Origin: Vesta saturnalis
Taxonomy: Eukaryota; Arthropoda; Insecta; Coleoptera; Lampyridae
Length of the DNA stretch: 64,000 bases
Reading direction: 5' to 3'
NCBI GenBank assembly: GCA_036346205.1
Contig: JARFJB010000400.1
Span: 1,206,001 to 1,270,000 of the forward strand
Shown: positions 42,553 through 55,367 of the stretch, piece after piece
Layout: the number at the start of each line of letters is the position of its first letter
Position numbering within the stretch: position 1 is the stretch's first letter
Made by a program: the position numbers and the translations under genes
Notes under the pieces: model-generated
Told to the model about the DNA's origin: nothing
The model's database searches: none
What the model saw: only the letters and a program-made list of their open reading frames with translations

Positions 42553-44203
42553 GGTACACGTAGTTTTAAAATAGTCTAAAAATACTAGCTCAATGTTTTA
42601 ATTAGCTGACAAAACTATTGTTGTTAATATTCGTTCGATAGTTCCTTCAGAAGAAGCTTTTGAACCGCGCAACCTGTCGAAAATTCTAAATTAAGAATAA
42701 TAAACCCTTGAAGCCTTGATTCAATAGAACTGAGAATTTTATTCAATAATTTTGGACTTTGTGTTTAAAATGACTACAACCTTCCCTTATACAATCTCAA
42801 GCTCTCTTTCTTATTCCTTGACAGTTAATTTTCATTTGAATTTTCCATAGGTAACGAAAATTTCCAAATTGAGTAGCTATGAAAAATTTCAGTTTTGGAA
42901 TCAAGAACTTTGATTCGGTAATTAGTAGACACAAAAAAACGAAACTGATTTGTTTTGACATTTCATAAACTAATTCACCTTTTTTAGTGACTTTCGTGAT
43001 TTTTGAATCTGAATAGTTAATTCAAAATTGTTATTGTTATTATCATTCCTGTTATTATTGTTCGTTTGTTATCATTTATTTATTCATTATTTATCATTTG
43101 TTTTGTATTTGAGATGGCTACATTTACTAGTGCTGAATATGACATTACCTTTATGTACGTATACAGTAATGGAGACGCATCCTTTGCACAAAGAGAGTAC
43201 GCATGGCGATTTCTCAACATACGAAGTTTTCATGTGAGAGTATTTCTTTGAACCTATCGCAGAATTGCGGAAACTGGTACTGTTAAAAAAATACAAACGG
43301 TGGTGCACTTGGGAATGCAGACTTAGATGAAGCAATATTACAAACAGTAGAAGATACTCCCATGACGACTGTCCGCAAAGTTTGGTCTGCACTATACTCG
43401 ACTTCAAAGGTTAGAAGAGAACAATTTTGCCAGGAGACTTTAATTTTGTCATTTTATCTTAAATGCTGACAGAGAGGATGTAAATCCACATTTCAAAACA
43501 GAAACATATTTCCAAAGGAAATTTGGTGTGAATGTAAGGTTGGGCGCAATAAGTAATAAATTGGTAGGTCCATATTTTCTTCGTAGCGTTTTGATAGGAG
43601 AAGGGTACGAAGAATTCCTGCGAAACCACATGGAAGAATTTTTGGATGATATACCTATCATTGATAGACAACACGTAATTTTCCAACACGACGGTTGTCC
43701 AGCACATTATTGTCTAAATGTTCATGCGTTGTTAAATGAATGGTTTCCAAACCGGTGGATAGGTAGGCAAGAACCAATTGCGTGGCCGGTTAGAAGCCCG
43801 GGTTTAACGCCTTCAAATGTTCACACATGGGGAAGACTGAAGGAATTGGTTCATGCGACAGAAATCCATACTCGTGCGCAATTAATAGAAAGGAGCGAGA
43901 AGAATGAAGAATGATTTTGAAACAAAAATTCCCTATCAAGAAATAAGAAAGAGAGCTCAACCCTGTATAAAAGACGGTGTTGGTCATTTTGAACATAAAA
44001 TGTAAAATTATTGAAGAAAATTCTCAATTCTATTGAATCAAGGCTTCAAAGATGCATTATTTTCAATTTAGAATTTTCGAGAGATAGCGCGGTTGAAACA
44101 CTTTTTCTGGTGAAATTATTGAACGAATTTTGACAAAAATGGTTTTATCGGAAAATTAAAACATTGAGCTAGTTTCTTAGACTATTTTAACGTTACATGT
44201 AGA
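42553..44203 (+). mobile_element. Mariner-type element, ~210 bp inverted repeats
   Basis: The left arm 42555-42765 and the complement of 43990-44202 share TTAAAATAGTCTAA, ACTAGCTCAATGTTTTAATT, TCGAAAATTCTAAATT and a GAAGCCTTGATTCAATAGAA block. One plus-strand transposase relic lies between. Confidence 0.88.
43114..43915 (+). pseudogene. DD41D-like mariner transposase with catalytic changes
   Basis: Starts MATFTSAEYDITFMYVYSNG, a DUF4817-like start. The middle is broken, and the block with the first catalytic Asp is missing (the frame jumps from RLQRLEENN to VNPHFKTETYF). The frame 43528-43914 holds NVRLGAISNKLVGPYFLRSV, VIFQHDGCPAHY (second Asp present), FPNRWIGRQEPIAWPVRSPG, then LTPSNVHTWG where the third catalytic Asp is Asn and the SPD Asp is Gly. 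I count 41 residues between the second and third positions. Two of three catalytic positions are lost, so the copy is inactive although its last frame is open. Confidence 0.85.
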
Positions 44204-45417
44204 AAATAGTTTAAGTTATAACCAATAGAAAATTTTAAATCAATTTTGGTTTCTTTCATATTCTGATTTTAAATCTCTACAATTTTCTTCTTATAAGTAC
44301 ATTCCTCATACTTTTGCATTTTTAAGTCAAATATATTTTGTACTATTAAAAGCTGAACGAAAAGTACTATTTAAAAGGGCCAATTCATACAGAATCAGCT
44401 TAAACTGAACGAAAATAGGGAATTACTACAAAATCACAAAATCTCAAATTTTCATCATCTTGCTTTCGTTTACCTGTACAGGTGTATGTAAATCGCCACT
44501 TTCAGGTTGGTCAAAGTTTATGTTTATTCCATCCGTCGGTTATAAAGTCGTTAAGGCTGTGTAAGCTGATATATAACATCAAACCACTACCGTTTAAAAC
44601 AGTGAAAATTGTGTAGATCCTACACTTCATATAATTACTTTCGTGGAACCATCTCGTATTGCTTCTTGTTACTCGTGTACCTAAAATATTAAAACTTTGT
44701 TTAAATATTTCTGTTTAAAACATGTATTTTACTTACATATGATTTTATTTGTTCGGTATTTATAATGGACTTATATTTAATAACTGTAAACTGCACGTAC
44801 CAGTTGGTTACGTTTGATCTTATGAATTGTTAGTTGTGTTGAGAAATTATTTCTATCTCACGTATAGTTAACTTCCTTACTGCTGTCGCGTTGAGTGACT
44901 ATATTACTGTCACAATTCAGTAATCCTCTACTGGATTAATTTCTTTTTTTTTATCTGCTATTTTTTTAACCCTACTTAACCATGAATGGAATGTGCAGTT
45001 TGCTATTGTAAATTGAGTTATTATTGGGGCTACGAATGTTCAATTGATATGAGAAAATAAAGATGGTTCTGATTCTATTTGATAAGCATTGAACGTGTTG
45101 GTGGAGAATAAAGGTTGAGTAAAGCGCAATTTCCTTCGCTTCTGTTGACGTCGGCTTAACTATCTCTAATGAGAACTGTGAGTAATTAAAATTAAACTAG
45201 AGATTTGGTTAAAGTATGGAATTATGTAAATGATGTTTACAAATAAACCACACAAGCTTACCTTTCTAATTTTGGTGTATGTTATTACATGTTCATGCTT
45301 ATGATTCAATACGTAATTTAGATCAATACATTTAACATGGTTTGCTTTATCAATGAATATAATGCATAATTGATAATTAATCTTAAGAACTCAATCGTTT
45401 AAGGTTGTTTCGTTCTA
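44204..45417. other. Non-coding stretch
   Basis: No gene or repeat family recognised. Compositionally AT-rich with ordinary complexity. Confidence 0.45.
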
Positions 45418-45961
45418 TACAGGGTGTCCCGGGAACTGACGTACATCCGAAGACAGGGGGTAGAGGACAACAATTGGAGTTGTTTCGACTTATACTTTTT
45501 TTTTCTGCGGCGCTTTGTTTGAGTTCTGCAGTGCGATAAAGGTTCTTTTGCGAAATCAGTTTTTTTTTTAGGTTTTTACGGAAACGGTACGTGATAGCTG
45601 GAAACTAGTGACACTTTTACTACTGATATCATGGGTGAACAGTGGTGCACATTTTTTTTTAATTCTAACACAATGGAGAGTTCAAGATGGCGGAGGAAAT
45701 CATTTTCTCGAATTAGGTGACATTTTGGGGAATGGAGTTTCAGTTACAGTTAAACAGAAAAATTAAAAAAGAAATTAAAATTTTTTAACTTTAAGAAAAA
45801 CTGCATGTCTTGTGGCGCCCAAAAAATTGGTCTCATTTAGCTGAAATTTTATAGATAATTAATCCTAATTCTCGTTAGCAATAATACCAAATTTCAGCTT
45901 AAAATAATTAAAACTGTAGAAATGGCAGAATTTTAATATTTAATTCGGTAAAAAAAATTAA
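45418..45961. other. Element-end-like stretch starting ATACAGGGTGTCCCGGG
   Basis: Begins with ACAGGGTGTCCCGGGAACTG, a form typical of DNA-transposon termini in insects, but no matching inverted end was found within several kb. Contains several T8-T9 runs. It may be the outer part of the element at 45962-47515 or a separate solo end. Confidence 0.35.
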
Positions 45962-47515
45962 TCGAGTGGTATATAAAAATAGGTAAACATTTCTTATTTA
46001 CCTTCAGAGAATATGTGCAACAATCGTGGGAATGAAATAAATTACCAGTTTAATGTTAAAACAATAGTGAATTAAATACAGCGATTACAAGCAAATAAAT
46101 GACATACAGTAATAGTGAAAATATTTAAAGCACTTTTACTAGTTCACAAACAAAAAACAAATTTAAATGTTTCCAAGAATAACCAGTGTTTTATTGCCAA
46201 ACATTACAAAAACAGATCAAAGTGACCACCTCCAGCTCGAATGGAGGGGTCCAATCTTCGTCTCATCGATTGCCGTACTCTCTCAAAAATACCAGATTCG
46301 TTTCGTATTGAGTTACACCCAGCGATCATGCGATTCCTTAAATCCTCCTCGCTTTCAGCATGAGTTGCGTACTCCAACGGTTTCAGATGGCCGCATAGGA
46401 AAAAATCCAACGAGTTTAGGTCCGGCGATCGTGCAGGCCATAAGTTATGTCCACCTGGGCCAATCGAGCGATTTCGGTATGTTGCTATTAAAAACTCTCG
46501 AGCCACCCTACCAAAATGCGGTGGTGCACCATCATGTATAAACTACATTCTATGTCGTATTGCTAATGGTACATCTTCAAGAAAGGCAGGAAGCGTATGT
46601 TGCAAAAAAGTTGTATATGCCTCTCCGGTCAGCTTTCCTGGTAGAAATACTGGACCAATCATACAGTCACCCACAACTGCAACCCAAACGTTCAACGATA
46701 ATTGATGATGGAAACGAAGTCGACATATATCGTATGGATTTTCATCAGCCCAGACATGGTTGTGACAATTTCTTATAGTATTTCGAGAAAAACTCACTTC
46801 GTCGGTAAAAAGAATCAAACACAATAGTTGACGGATGTCAATCAATTTCTACAAAAGCCATTGGCAGAATGCAAAACGAAGTGGAAAATCAGCAGAAAGC
46901 AGTTCTTAAACGCGTTGGATGTTACATGGGTACAACAAATTTTCTCTAAAAATGTGTCAAACAGTTCCATTACTCACGGGGAAAAACCATCTGCAACTCT
47001 TATGGTAGAGGTTCGTGGAGTTTCCTCAATCCTGTTCAGCACATTCTCTTCTAGCTCTGGCGTTCGTCTTGTCCTTGGTCTCCCTGATTCTCCATTTCGA
47101 TTCAATTTGCCTGCTTCGCGCAGACATCGATGAATATTTTCGCTAAGTCTTCTATCAGGAACATTTTGGTTAGGATATCGTTCACAGTACAGGCGTCGAG
47201 CTTCTGCTCAATTGCCATCAGCCAGTCCATAAATGAAATGCATATCAGCGTCTCAGCATTGGAATACTGATTCATGATTAATTTTTTCACACAATTCGAC
47301 AGATAACAATGATGCGAGATGCTGTCAAATTAAAATTTACGTTGAACAACTGAACATTGGAGGTGGTCATTCTTGCAAAGTTACGATAATTTAAGTGTTT
47401 TCAGTATTACTGTATGTAATTTATTTGCTTGTTTGCGCTGTATTTGATTCACTAATATTTTACAATTAAACTAAATAGAAAATGTTTATCTATTTTTATA
47501 CAGTTCGCTACACAA
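45962..47515 (-). mobile_element. Mariner-type element, ~145 bp inverted repeats
   Basis: The arm 45966-46122 and the complement of 47395-47515 share TATTTTTATA(C/T)A, AAATGTTTA(C/T)CTA, GCTGTATTT(A/G)ATTCACTA and TACTGTATGT(A/C)ATTTATTTGCTTG. Encloses one minus-strand transposase gene. Confidence 0.85.
46204..47290 (-). pseudogene. DD41D-like mariner transposase, all three catalytic Asp visible
   Basis: Minus strand from about 47290: a damaged N-terminal domain, then a segment with LREAGKLNRNGESGRPRTRR and LNRIEETPRTSTIRVADGFS. ILFTDEVSFSRNTIRN has the first Asp, LNVWVAVVGDCMIGPVFLPG the central strand, and FIHDGAPPHFGRVAREFLIA the second. WPARSPDLNSLDFFLCGHLK has the third, 41 residues after the second by count. 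The tail ends GGGHFDLFL at 46204. A stop separates the first two Asp blocks near 46543 and shifts break the N-terminal third. It is the reference copy here for the DD41D spacing. Confidence 0.87.
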
Positions 47516-47691
47516 ATTAAAATCAATCAAAGACTTTTTTAGCGCATTTCCGCGTAAAAAACAAAATAAATTCTTTAATTAAATGCTTAATGCGCGTTTT
47601 TGTGAAGGTACTCCCATTACATTGGTTTTTATTTTTTATCTCGAAAAGTAAGCCGAAAACTCGAGAGCCAACAAAATTACTAATACACAAT

Positions 47692-47884
47692 ATCTACGGG
47701 GTGATACATTTCCGAGTGTAGGAGACAGAATTTCGTAAAAATGCAAGAGACAACAAAGTTTCTAAATCGAATGAGGAACACACATCCTCGATCGCTGAAG
47801 ATCAATGGCGTAACCAAATAACATTTGGGGGGCAAAATGTGAACCTCGCCCCCCAAAATATATCACCCTGTAGATATTCAATAT
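47692..47884. mobile_element. Small MITE-like element with internal G/C hairpin
   Basis: Terminal inverted repeats ATATCTACGGGGTGATAC (47694) and the complement of GTATCACCCTGTAGATATT-like sequence at 47861-47880. A near-terminal hairpin TTTGGGGGGC (47824-47833) / GCCCCCCAAA (47848-47857) lies inside. No coding capacity. Confidence 0.7.
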
Positions 47885-48030
47885 CGGTAAGATTAAAATA
47901 TTACCTCCTAAAGTGTAATAAGCGTTCCAAATGTCAAATAGATGTATTAAAAATTGTAGGAGGAATTTAAGAAAAACTAGGAAAATAGAAAAACTTCAAC
48001 ACTGCATCTTTTAACCCTTTGAGTCACAGC

Positions 48031-48047
48031 GGTTTCACTGTGAAACC
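48031..48047. repeat. Subterminal palindrome 1 of piggyBac (left)
   Basis: GGTTTCAC-T-GTGAAACC, perfect arms of eight, followed by ACCTATC. It parallels the right copy at 50337. Confidence 0.8.
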
Positions 48048-48304
48048 ACCTATCTAATTGATTCTACAATGAATCCAAACATCAATGTCACTAATATTTT
48101 TGAATAAGATGTCGCTAATGGTGCCATCTATTAACTAGTAACGGAAGTTTTCATCTTGAATACTATAGCTCCTTGAAGTTGTCATTACAAAGTCTGGATT
48201 GCGTAGAGTGAGACGAACTGTCAGTCGTGTTTACATTCGATTTGTTTTTAGTTATAAATAATCGCTTTTTGGTGTTATTATTTTTAACAGGACTAATCAG
48301 TAAG

Positions 48305-48437
48305 GTATGTAATCACAGAATAAATAATAAATGCAATAAAAGTTTAATATTTTTTTGTTAAAACTACAAAAATATTGGTGGTTATGCTGTAATACCACTA
48401 TGAACCTCGTGTCTACATAGCTGCGGTTTTTTTTCAG
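48305..48437 (+). other. Predicted 5' UTR intron of the piggyBac gene
   Basis: Donor AAG|GTATGT at 48302-48310 and acceptor TTTTTTTTCAG|G at 48427-48438, directly before the ATG at 48439. Length 133. It places the start codon one base inside exon 2. Confidence 0.55.
48377..48404. repeat. Subterminal repeat 2 of piggyBac (inside the 5' intron)
   Basis: The complement of this segment reads TTCATAGTGGTATTACAGCA then TAACCACC, nearly the same as 50331-50358. It is an inverted copy of the right subterminal repeat. Confidence 0.75.
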
Positions 48438-48438
48438 G

Positions 48439-50221
48439 ATGTCAACTTACGAAAAACGAGTAGCACATTTGAAAAGAATGTGGGAAGAATTTGACGAAAT
48501 TCCTTCTGGGAACGAGTCAGAAGATAGTGAGGAAGGTGATGACATTGGTGACCTAGAGGGAAATTATGTAGTTGCTGCGGACAACTTTTTAATTTCAGAT
48601 ATTCCTACCCATCCAGATATTCCTACCACTGAAGTTGTATCTGATGATGTTGAAATGACAACTCTACAGCAGGACCAGGAAAATGATGAGGACGATACAC
48701 CGTTGGCAGAACGTTTATATAACGAAGGTATTTTCTGGCTGGACGAATATCATCCACAAAAATTTCAAGAGTTTTCGGAAAACGTTGGTCCTTGCATTGA
48801 AGCTGTTGAACCATTGGATGTGTTTATGCAGTTATTTTCTGAAGAGCTGCTGGATTTAATAGTTTATCAAACAAATTTATATTGTACCCAAAAGAATGGT
48901 GGAAATAATAACGTTCCTACCAATAAAGAGGAACTGAAAATTTTCCTGGGTATTAATCTTTTAATGGGAATTAAAAAATTACCTTCCTACAAAGATTACT
49001 GGTCCGCAATTCCCCAGTATAGGGATGCTTTTATTTCATCATCGATGCCTGTAAATAGATTCAGTTGGTATTTGTCGCATTTGCATATTAATGATAATTT
49101 TAATGCTCCAGGCAGAAATTCTGAGAATTACGATAAACTATACAAAGTGCGCCCTCTTCTTACAACCTTGTCCGAAACTTATAGAACATGTTACAATCCA
49201 TCTGAACACCAGTCAATCGATGAATCAATGATTCCTTTCAAGGGAAGAAGTACGCTCAAACAATATATGCCTGATAAACCCACTAAACGGGGTTACAAGG
49301 TTTGGGTGAGAGCAGATAAACATGCATATGTTTCGCAATTCCAAATTTATGAGGGGAAACGAAATGAAGTTGTTGAAAAGCAACTTGGAATGAGAGTGAT
49401 AAAAGAACTTAGCAGACAGCTTACTGGCAAGGACTACTCTTTATTTTTTGACAATTACTTTAGTTCACCAGGGCTTATGGTGTACCTCCAACTACAAAAA
49501 ATAAAAGCGGCCGCTACAACACAAGAGAGGAGAAAAGATTTCCCCAAATCATTTCGTCGCGACAAAGAAATGGATAGAGGGCAGTGGGATTGGTTGTCGA
49601 CTAGAACTGGCGTTACTGCGCTAAAGTGGATGGATAAGAAAGGCATTAATTTTTTATTAAATTTTCACGATCCAACCCAAATAAATGATGTAAACAGGAA
49701 GCTGAAAGATGGTACATCCGAAAAAGTTACCTGTCCACCAGCTGTGCTTGACTACAATATACACATGGGTTACGTTGACAAAGCAGATATGCTCAAAGCT
49801 TGCTACTGCCTTGATCGAAAATCCAAAAGTGGTGGCATAGAATATTTTTCATTTCCTGGATACAACTATAGTCAACGCATTTGTAATTTTTTCTTATAAC
49901 TCTCTTGTCTATAAAGAAAAATCCATGACACTCAAACAGTTCAAATTAGCTATAGCGACAGGATTAATTGGTGCTCATAATAATTTTGAAAGAAGAGGTA
50001 GAAAATCTTCTTTGAAAATTAATTCATTCAAAACAAATGTACTTCAAGAGATTCGATTCAATAAGGCGGAGCATTTACCAGTACGAACTACATCTAGAAG
50101 ATGTGGATTTTGTTCTACCAAGAAGGAAGTTCATCGGTCCAAATGGGAATGTAGTGTTTGCAAAGTGGCCCTTTGTTTAAGTGAAAATAAAAATTGTTTT
50201 TTTTCCTTTCATACCAAATAA
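48439..50221 (+). CDS. piggyBac transposase (two small frameshifts)
   Basis: DDE_Tnp_1_7-type transposase, which moves the element through TTAA sites. The long frame 48439-49899 (486 codons) starts with an acidic N-terminal region of about 90 residues (GNESEDSEEGDDIGDLEG). NYDKLYKVRPLL follows, then IDESMIPFKGRS with the first catalytic Asp, YSLFFDNYFSS with the second, and MGYVDKADML with the third. After KSKSGG the frame is lost by what look like one-base losses in an A-run near 49830 and a T-run near 49848; the family continues in another frame as TTIVNAFVIF and LKQFKLAIATGLIGAH. It ends with the cysteine-rich CGFCSTKKEVHRSKWECSVC domain at 50221. Start chosen for the spliced leader and full length. 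Possibly functional if the shifts are sequencing errors. Confidence 0.9.
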
Positions 50222-50330
50222 ATCGTCCATACAGTTCTGTTCAAAACTAACTTTTCCTTAAAATGTATTATTAATTTGAATTACAATATTAGTTTCCACA
50301 TGGCAATATTTGTAGTTGTATACCTGTACA

Positions 50331-50358
50331 TTCATAGTGGTTACAATGGGTAACCACC
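50331..50358. repeat. Subterminal repeat 3 of piggyBac (right)
   Basis: GTGGTTA-CAATGGG-TAACCAC at 50337-50357, perfect seven-base arms, preceded by TTCATA. Likely a transposase-binding repeat. Confidence 0.75.
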
Positions 50359-50577
50359 TATTTTTTTTTTGTTAAAAATTTTAAAAATAAAAAAAAATAC
50401 TAAACAGTGTTACTTTTTAATATGTTTTCTACTTATTCTAGAAATTTTAAGAGTACCAGTTATTTTTTTGTAAATTCGTGACAAAGGGTTACACGAACTG
50501 TTTCCGGACCAATATTTATAGGAATCATAACCTCAGGAATCACACCCTTGCAGATTGACATGCCTTTTTAAACACCC

Positions 50578-50580
<3 letters not shown>

Positions 50581-50633
<53 letters not shown>
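50581..50633. repeat. (TA)n microsatellite
   Basis: About 52 bases of TA following the piggyBac element, leading into a GCAGGGTGGCAG element-like end at 50634. Confidence 0.93.
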
Positions 50634-52880
<2,247 letters not shown>

Positions 52881-53333
52881 TTAGCGAACAAGTGAACACT
52901 TAAATCCCAAACATACACAAAAAAAATTGGGAAACAAGTTATTTAACAAATACATAAATCCACACCTACTAACACCCCACCCACCCAAAATATGTATAAA
53001 ACAAACAAAAAACATACCAAAGTAGCTAAAACAAAAAAATCTAATACAAAAAAAGCGCACACAAGTAACGAAATTAGCAAGCGAATAAACCCGACCTCCA
53101 AATAAAAAAACATTAACAATCAGGTAAATACTCCAACACTGAGCATAAGTTCGCAATAACACACATATAAACACAAATACATAAGTTACTAAATGTCCAA
53201 ACATAAACATCCAAGGACGCGAACAAAAAACTAGAAAACAAGTTACTCGACGTTGAAACATACAAACACGGAGACCCCGAAACAAGGAAACTAACCAACA
53301 AGACTCTGGAAACATCCAAACATCTCGATTCAA
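52881..53333. repeat. A+C-rich, G/T-poor block with recurring ACAAGTTACT boxes
   Basis: The plus strand is strongly A+C biased for 450 bases. ACAAGTTA/ACAAGTAACG/ATAAGTTACT/ACAAGTTACT occur at 52935, 53061, 53181 and 53238, and (A)CATCCAAACA or similar recurs at 53190, 53205 and 53310. It is probably a decayed satellite. The 150-residue minus-strand frame is most likely caused by the bias. Confidence 0.45.
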
Positions 53334-53718
53334 GCATGTTTTTAACTATTCTTGTACATTTCGTGCATACTTGTAAAGTTTGAGTGTGTAATGGCGTAAA
53401 TATTGTTTTAAGTTCTGCTCGTCTTCGGATGTTGCTCTTTGAGTGTCTGAAGTCACCCCTTTGGCATTTCCAAAAAAACAAAATCGTATAGGTTATTCGC
53501 GTTCCCAACCCTGGTTCAATAAGGCTTGTGTTGGTGGTGCAATATCTTGGAAAATTAAATCTTATACTACTTGGAAACGGTCGAGAGTCATATAGTCGAC
53601 GCTGATGTTAGAAATATCTGCAAATTGTTACAACTACATGTAAAAAGCTGCTAGAACAACGAAAATGCAATGAACTAGCTGGGCAGTCGTAAATTTTGGT
53701 ACATCTTCATTTCCCCCC
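53334..53718. other. Non-coding stretch left of the RT relic
   Basis: No coding family is visible. It may contain the decayed endonuclease part of the LINE that follows. Confidence 0.4.
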
Positions 53719-54380
53719 ATGATATCTTTTAACGGATCTGTAGTTGCTAATTCGGTAGACAAAGCCAATTTTTTGTGCATTTACTTGTATAAAACACTGG
53801 TCTTAATGGAAAAGATGTGCAACTTTTCTTCATACGCTATGAAACCAATTAATTTTCGAGACAAGCTTCTGGAATCGATCAACAATAGGCTTGATCGTAA
53901 TAAGACGATAGGCCCAGACCGTATTTCATCTATTGTCTTTAAGAAATATTCCACCAAACTAGTACTTGTCCTGTATAAGCTCTACTCGACCACTATGTAT
54001 TCTGGGGAATTTCTTTCATTATGGAAGTTAGCAAATGTTCAACCTATTCCGAGAATAGGCGACCGATCCCACTAACTACTGACCAATTGCCACCACTTCC
54101 ATTTTGTATAAAGTCATGGAAAAGGCCTTAAATATAGCAAACTCCTTACTGACCAGGTGATCTTCTTTCACATGTAACCCAAGTTTGGAGCAATAAATTA
54201 AAATAATCCGTGCTTCAGATATCTCAAACACATTTGACCAAGTTTGACATAAGTGTTTACTTGCACAGCACACCTCGTTTGGGTTAACTGATACGCTCAT
54301 CAACTGGGTTTTCAGTTTCCTCCATAAAAGACGAAGAATAATGATTATTGTATCTTTTCACGTGCATTGTTTCAACAATT
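53719..54380 (+). pseudogene. Non-LTR retrotransposon reverse transcriptase, fragment
   Basis: The frame 53719-54075 contains NNRLDRNKTIGPDRISSIVF and LWKLANVQPIPRIGDRSH, the N-terminal RT blocks (KATGPDGI and LVTPVPKKGD in relatives). After a stop the match goes on with PIATTSILYKVMEKAL at 54087, then weakly a motif-A-like FDQV region near 54230 and FGLTDTLINWVFSFLHKRRR to about 54330. Motif B and the YADD box are absent. It is a 5'- and 3'-truncated relic of a Jockey/CR1-type LINE; the clade is uncertain. Confidence 0.75.
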
Positions 54381-55367
54381 ACCAAATCACTAATGATTTC
54401 TAGAAGCGGACGGTGTCATTTACACGTTATCAACTCAAACAACTTATAACGACATTAATTACACTACTTAGTAGGTTATTGTTATAACGAAAATGATCTT
54501 GGAATCGGTCACCAAAGCTATATATTTTAAACTAGTCTCTAATTTTGCACTATGGGTGACATTTTTTATAAAACCCACCTTTAGCTATTTTTAATAGTAT
54601 GATCACTACGGGGTGAATTGATAGGACGAATCACAATTTCTTCACCTCGTAGTACTAAACGGTTTTGGTATGAAGTGGTACAATGTTTCATAGACTCATT
54701 AAATGGTCATGAATATTGAGGAAATTGGTTTATTAAGGAAAAGTACATTTATGTATGACCAGTTAATTAACCCATGAAGTATAATGAATGCGTTTGGGTC
54801 ACAAAGGAAAAATAAAAATGAGCTTTGGTTAAAAAGATTACTATTTTTTCTTTTTCGCATATAAATTACACGTAATCAACCACAAACAATTCACAGATGC
54901 CTTGAAGATTTTTTTGAACCCAAATACTTTGAAGAAAAAGGCAATGGACTATGATCAGATTGATATAAATGCATAGTAATTTCGTAGAAGTTATGAAAAC
55001 AGATAAATTCCATTCTGAATGTTCATTAGTCATTATGGAAAGTATAAATATAATTATGAATAACAATATTTATACTATTGATATGACACAGTCACACATT
55101 TTGTTCAAACGTGTTGGATTTATTTAATAATAATATTTATACCTGTAATAATGACGTAGTCTGTTAAAATATGTTATTTTGATAACTATAGCGTACCAAA
55201 ATATTACAAATACATAAATGTTGGGCCAAAAATTTTAAGAGAATGGTTTACCTATAGATAGTCCAATTTTACCATTACTTGCAAATGTGTTTAGTAAAAC
55301 TTAGGTTTAGAACATGTTCAGGGGTTTGTAAATAACAATAATTTACACACAAAATTTAATGAAATAT
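54381..55367. other. Non-coding stretch
   Basis: No recognisable gene or element; AT-rich. Confidence 0.45.

Larger units (their letters stand above)
48011..50491 (+). mobile_element. piggyBac-type transposon
   Basis: The left end is TTAA followed by CCCTTTGAGTCAC at 48015. The right end is the complement of GTAACCCTTTGTCACGAATT at 50472-50491, so the right TTAA has mutated to TTAC. It encodes one transposase with a 5' untranslated intron. Three subterminal hairpins are described separately. Length near 2.5 kb is normal for piggyBac. Confidence 0.9.

Noticed and set aside
52881..53333. 150-residue minus-strand protein with many hydrophobic residues
   Set aside because: The frame follows from the strong base skew; no start context, family similarity or regular membrane-protein pattern supports a gene.
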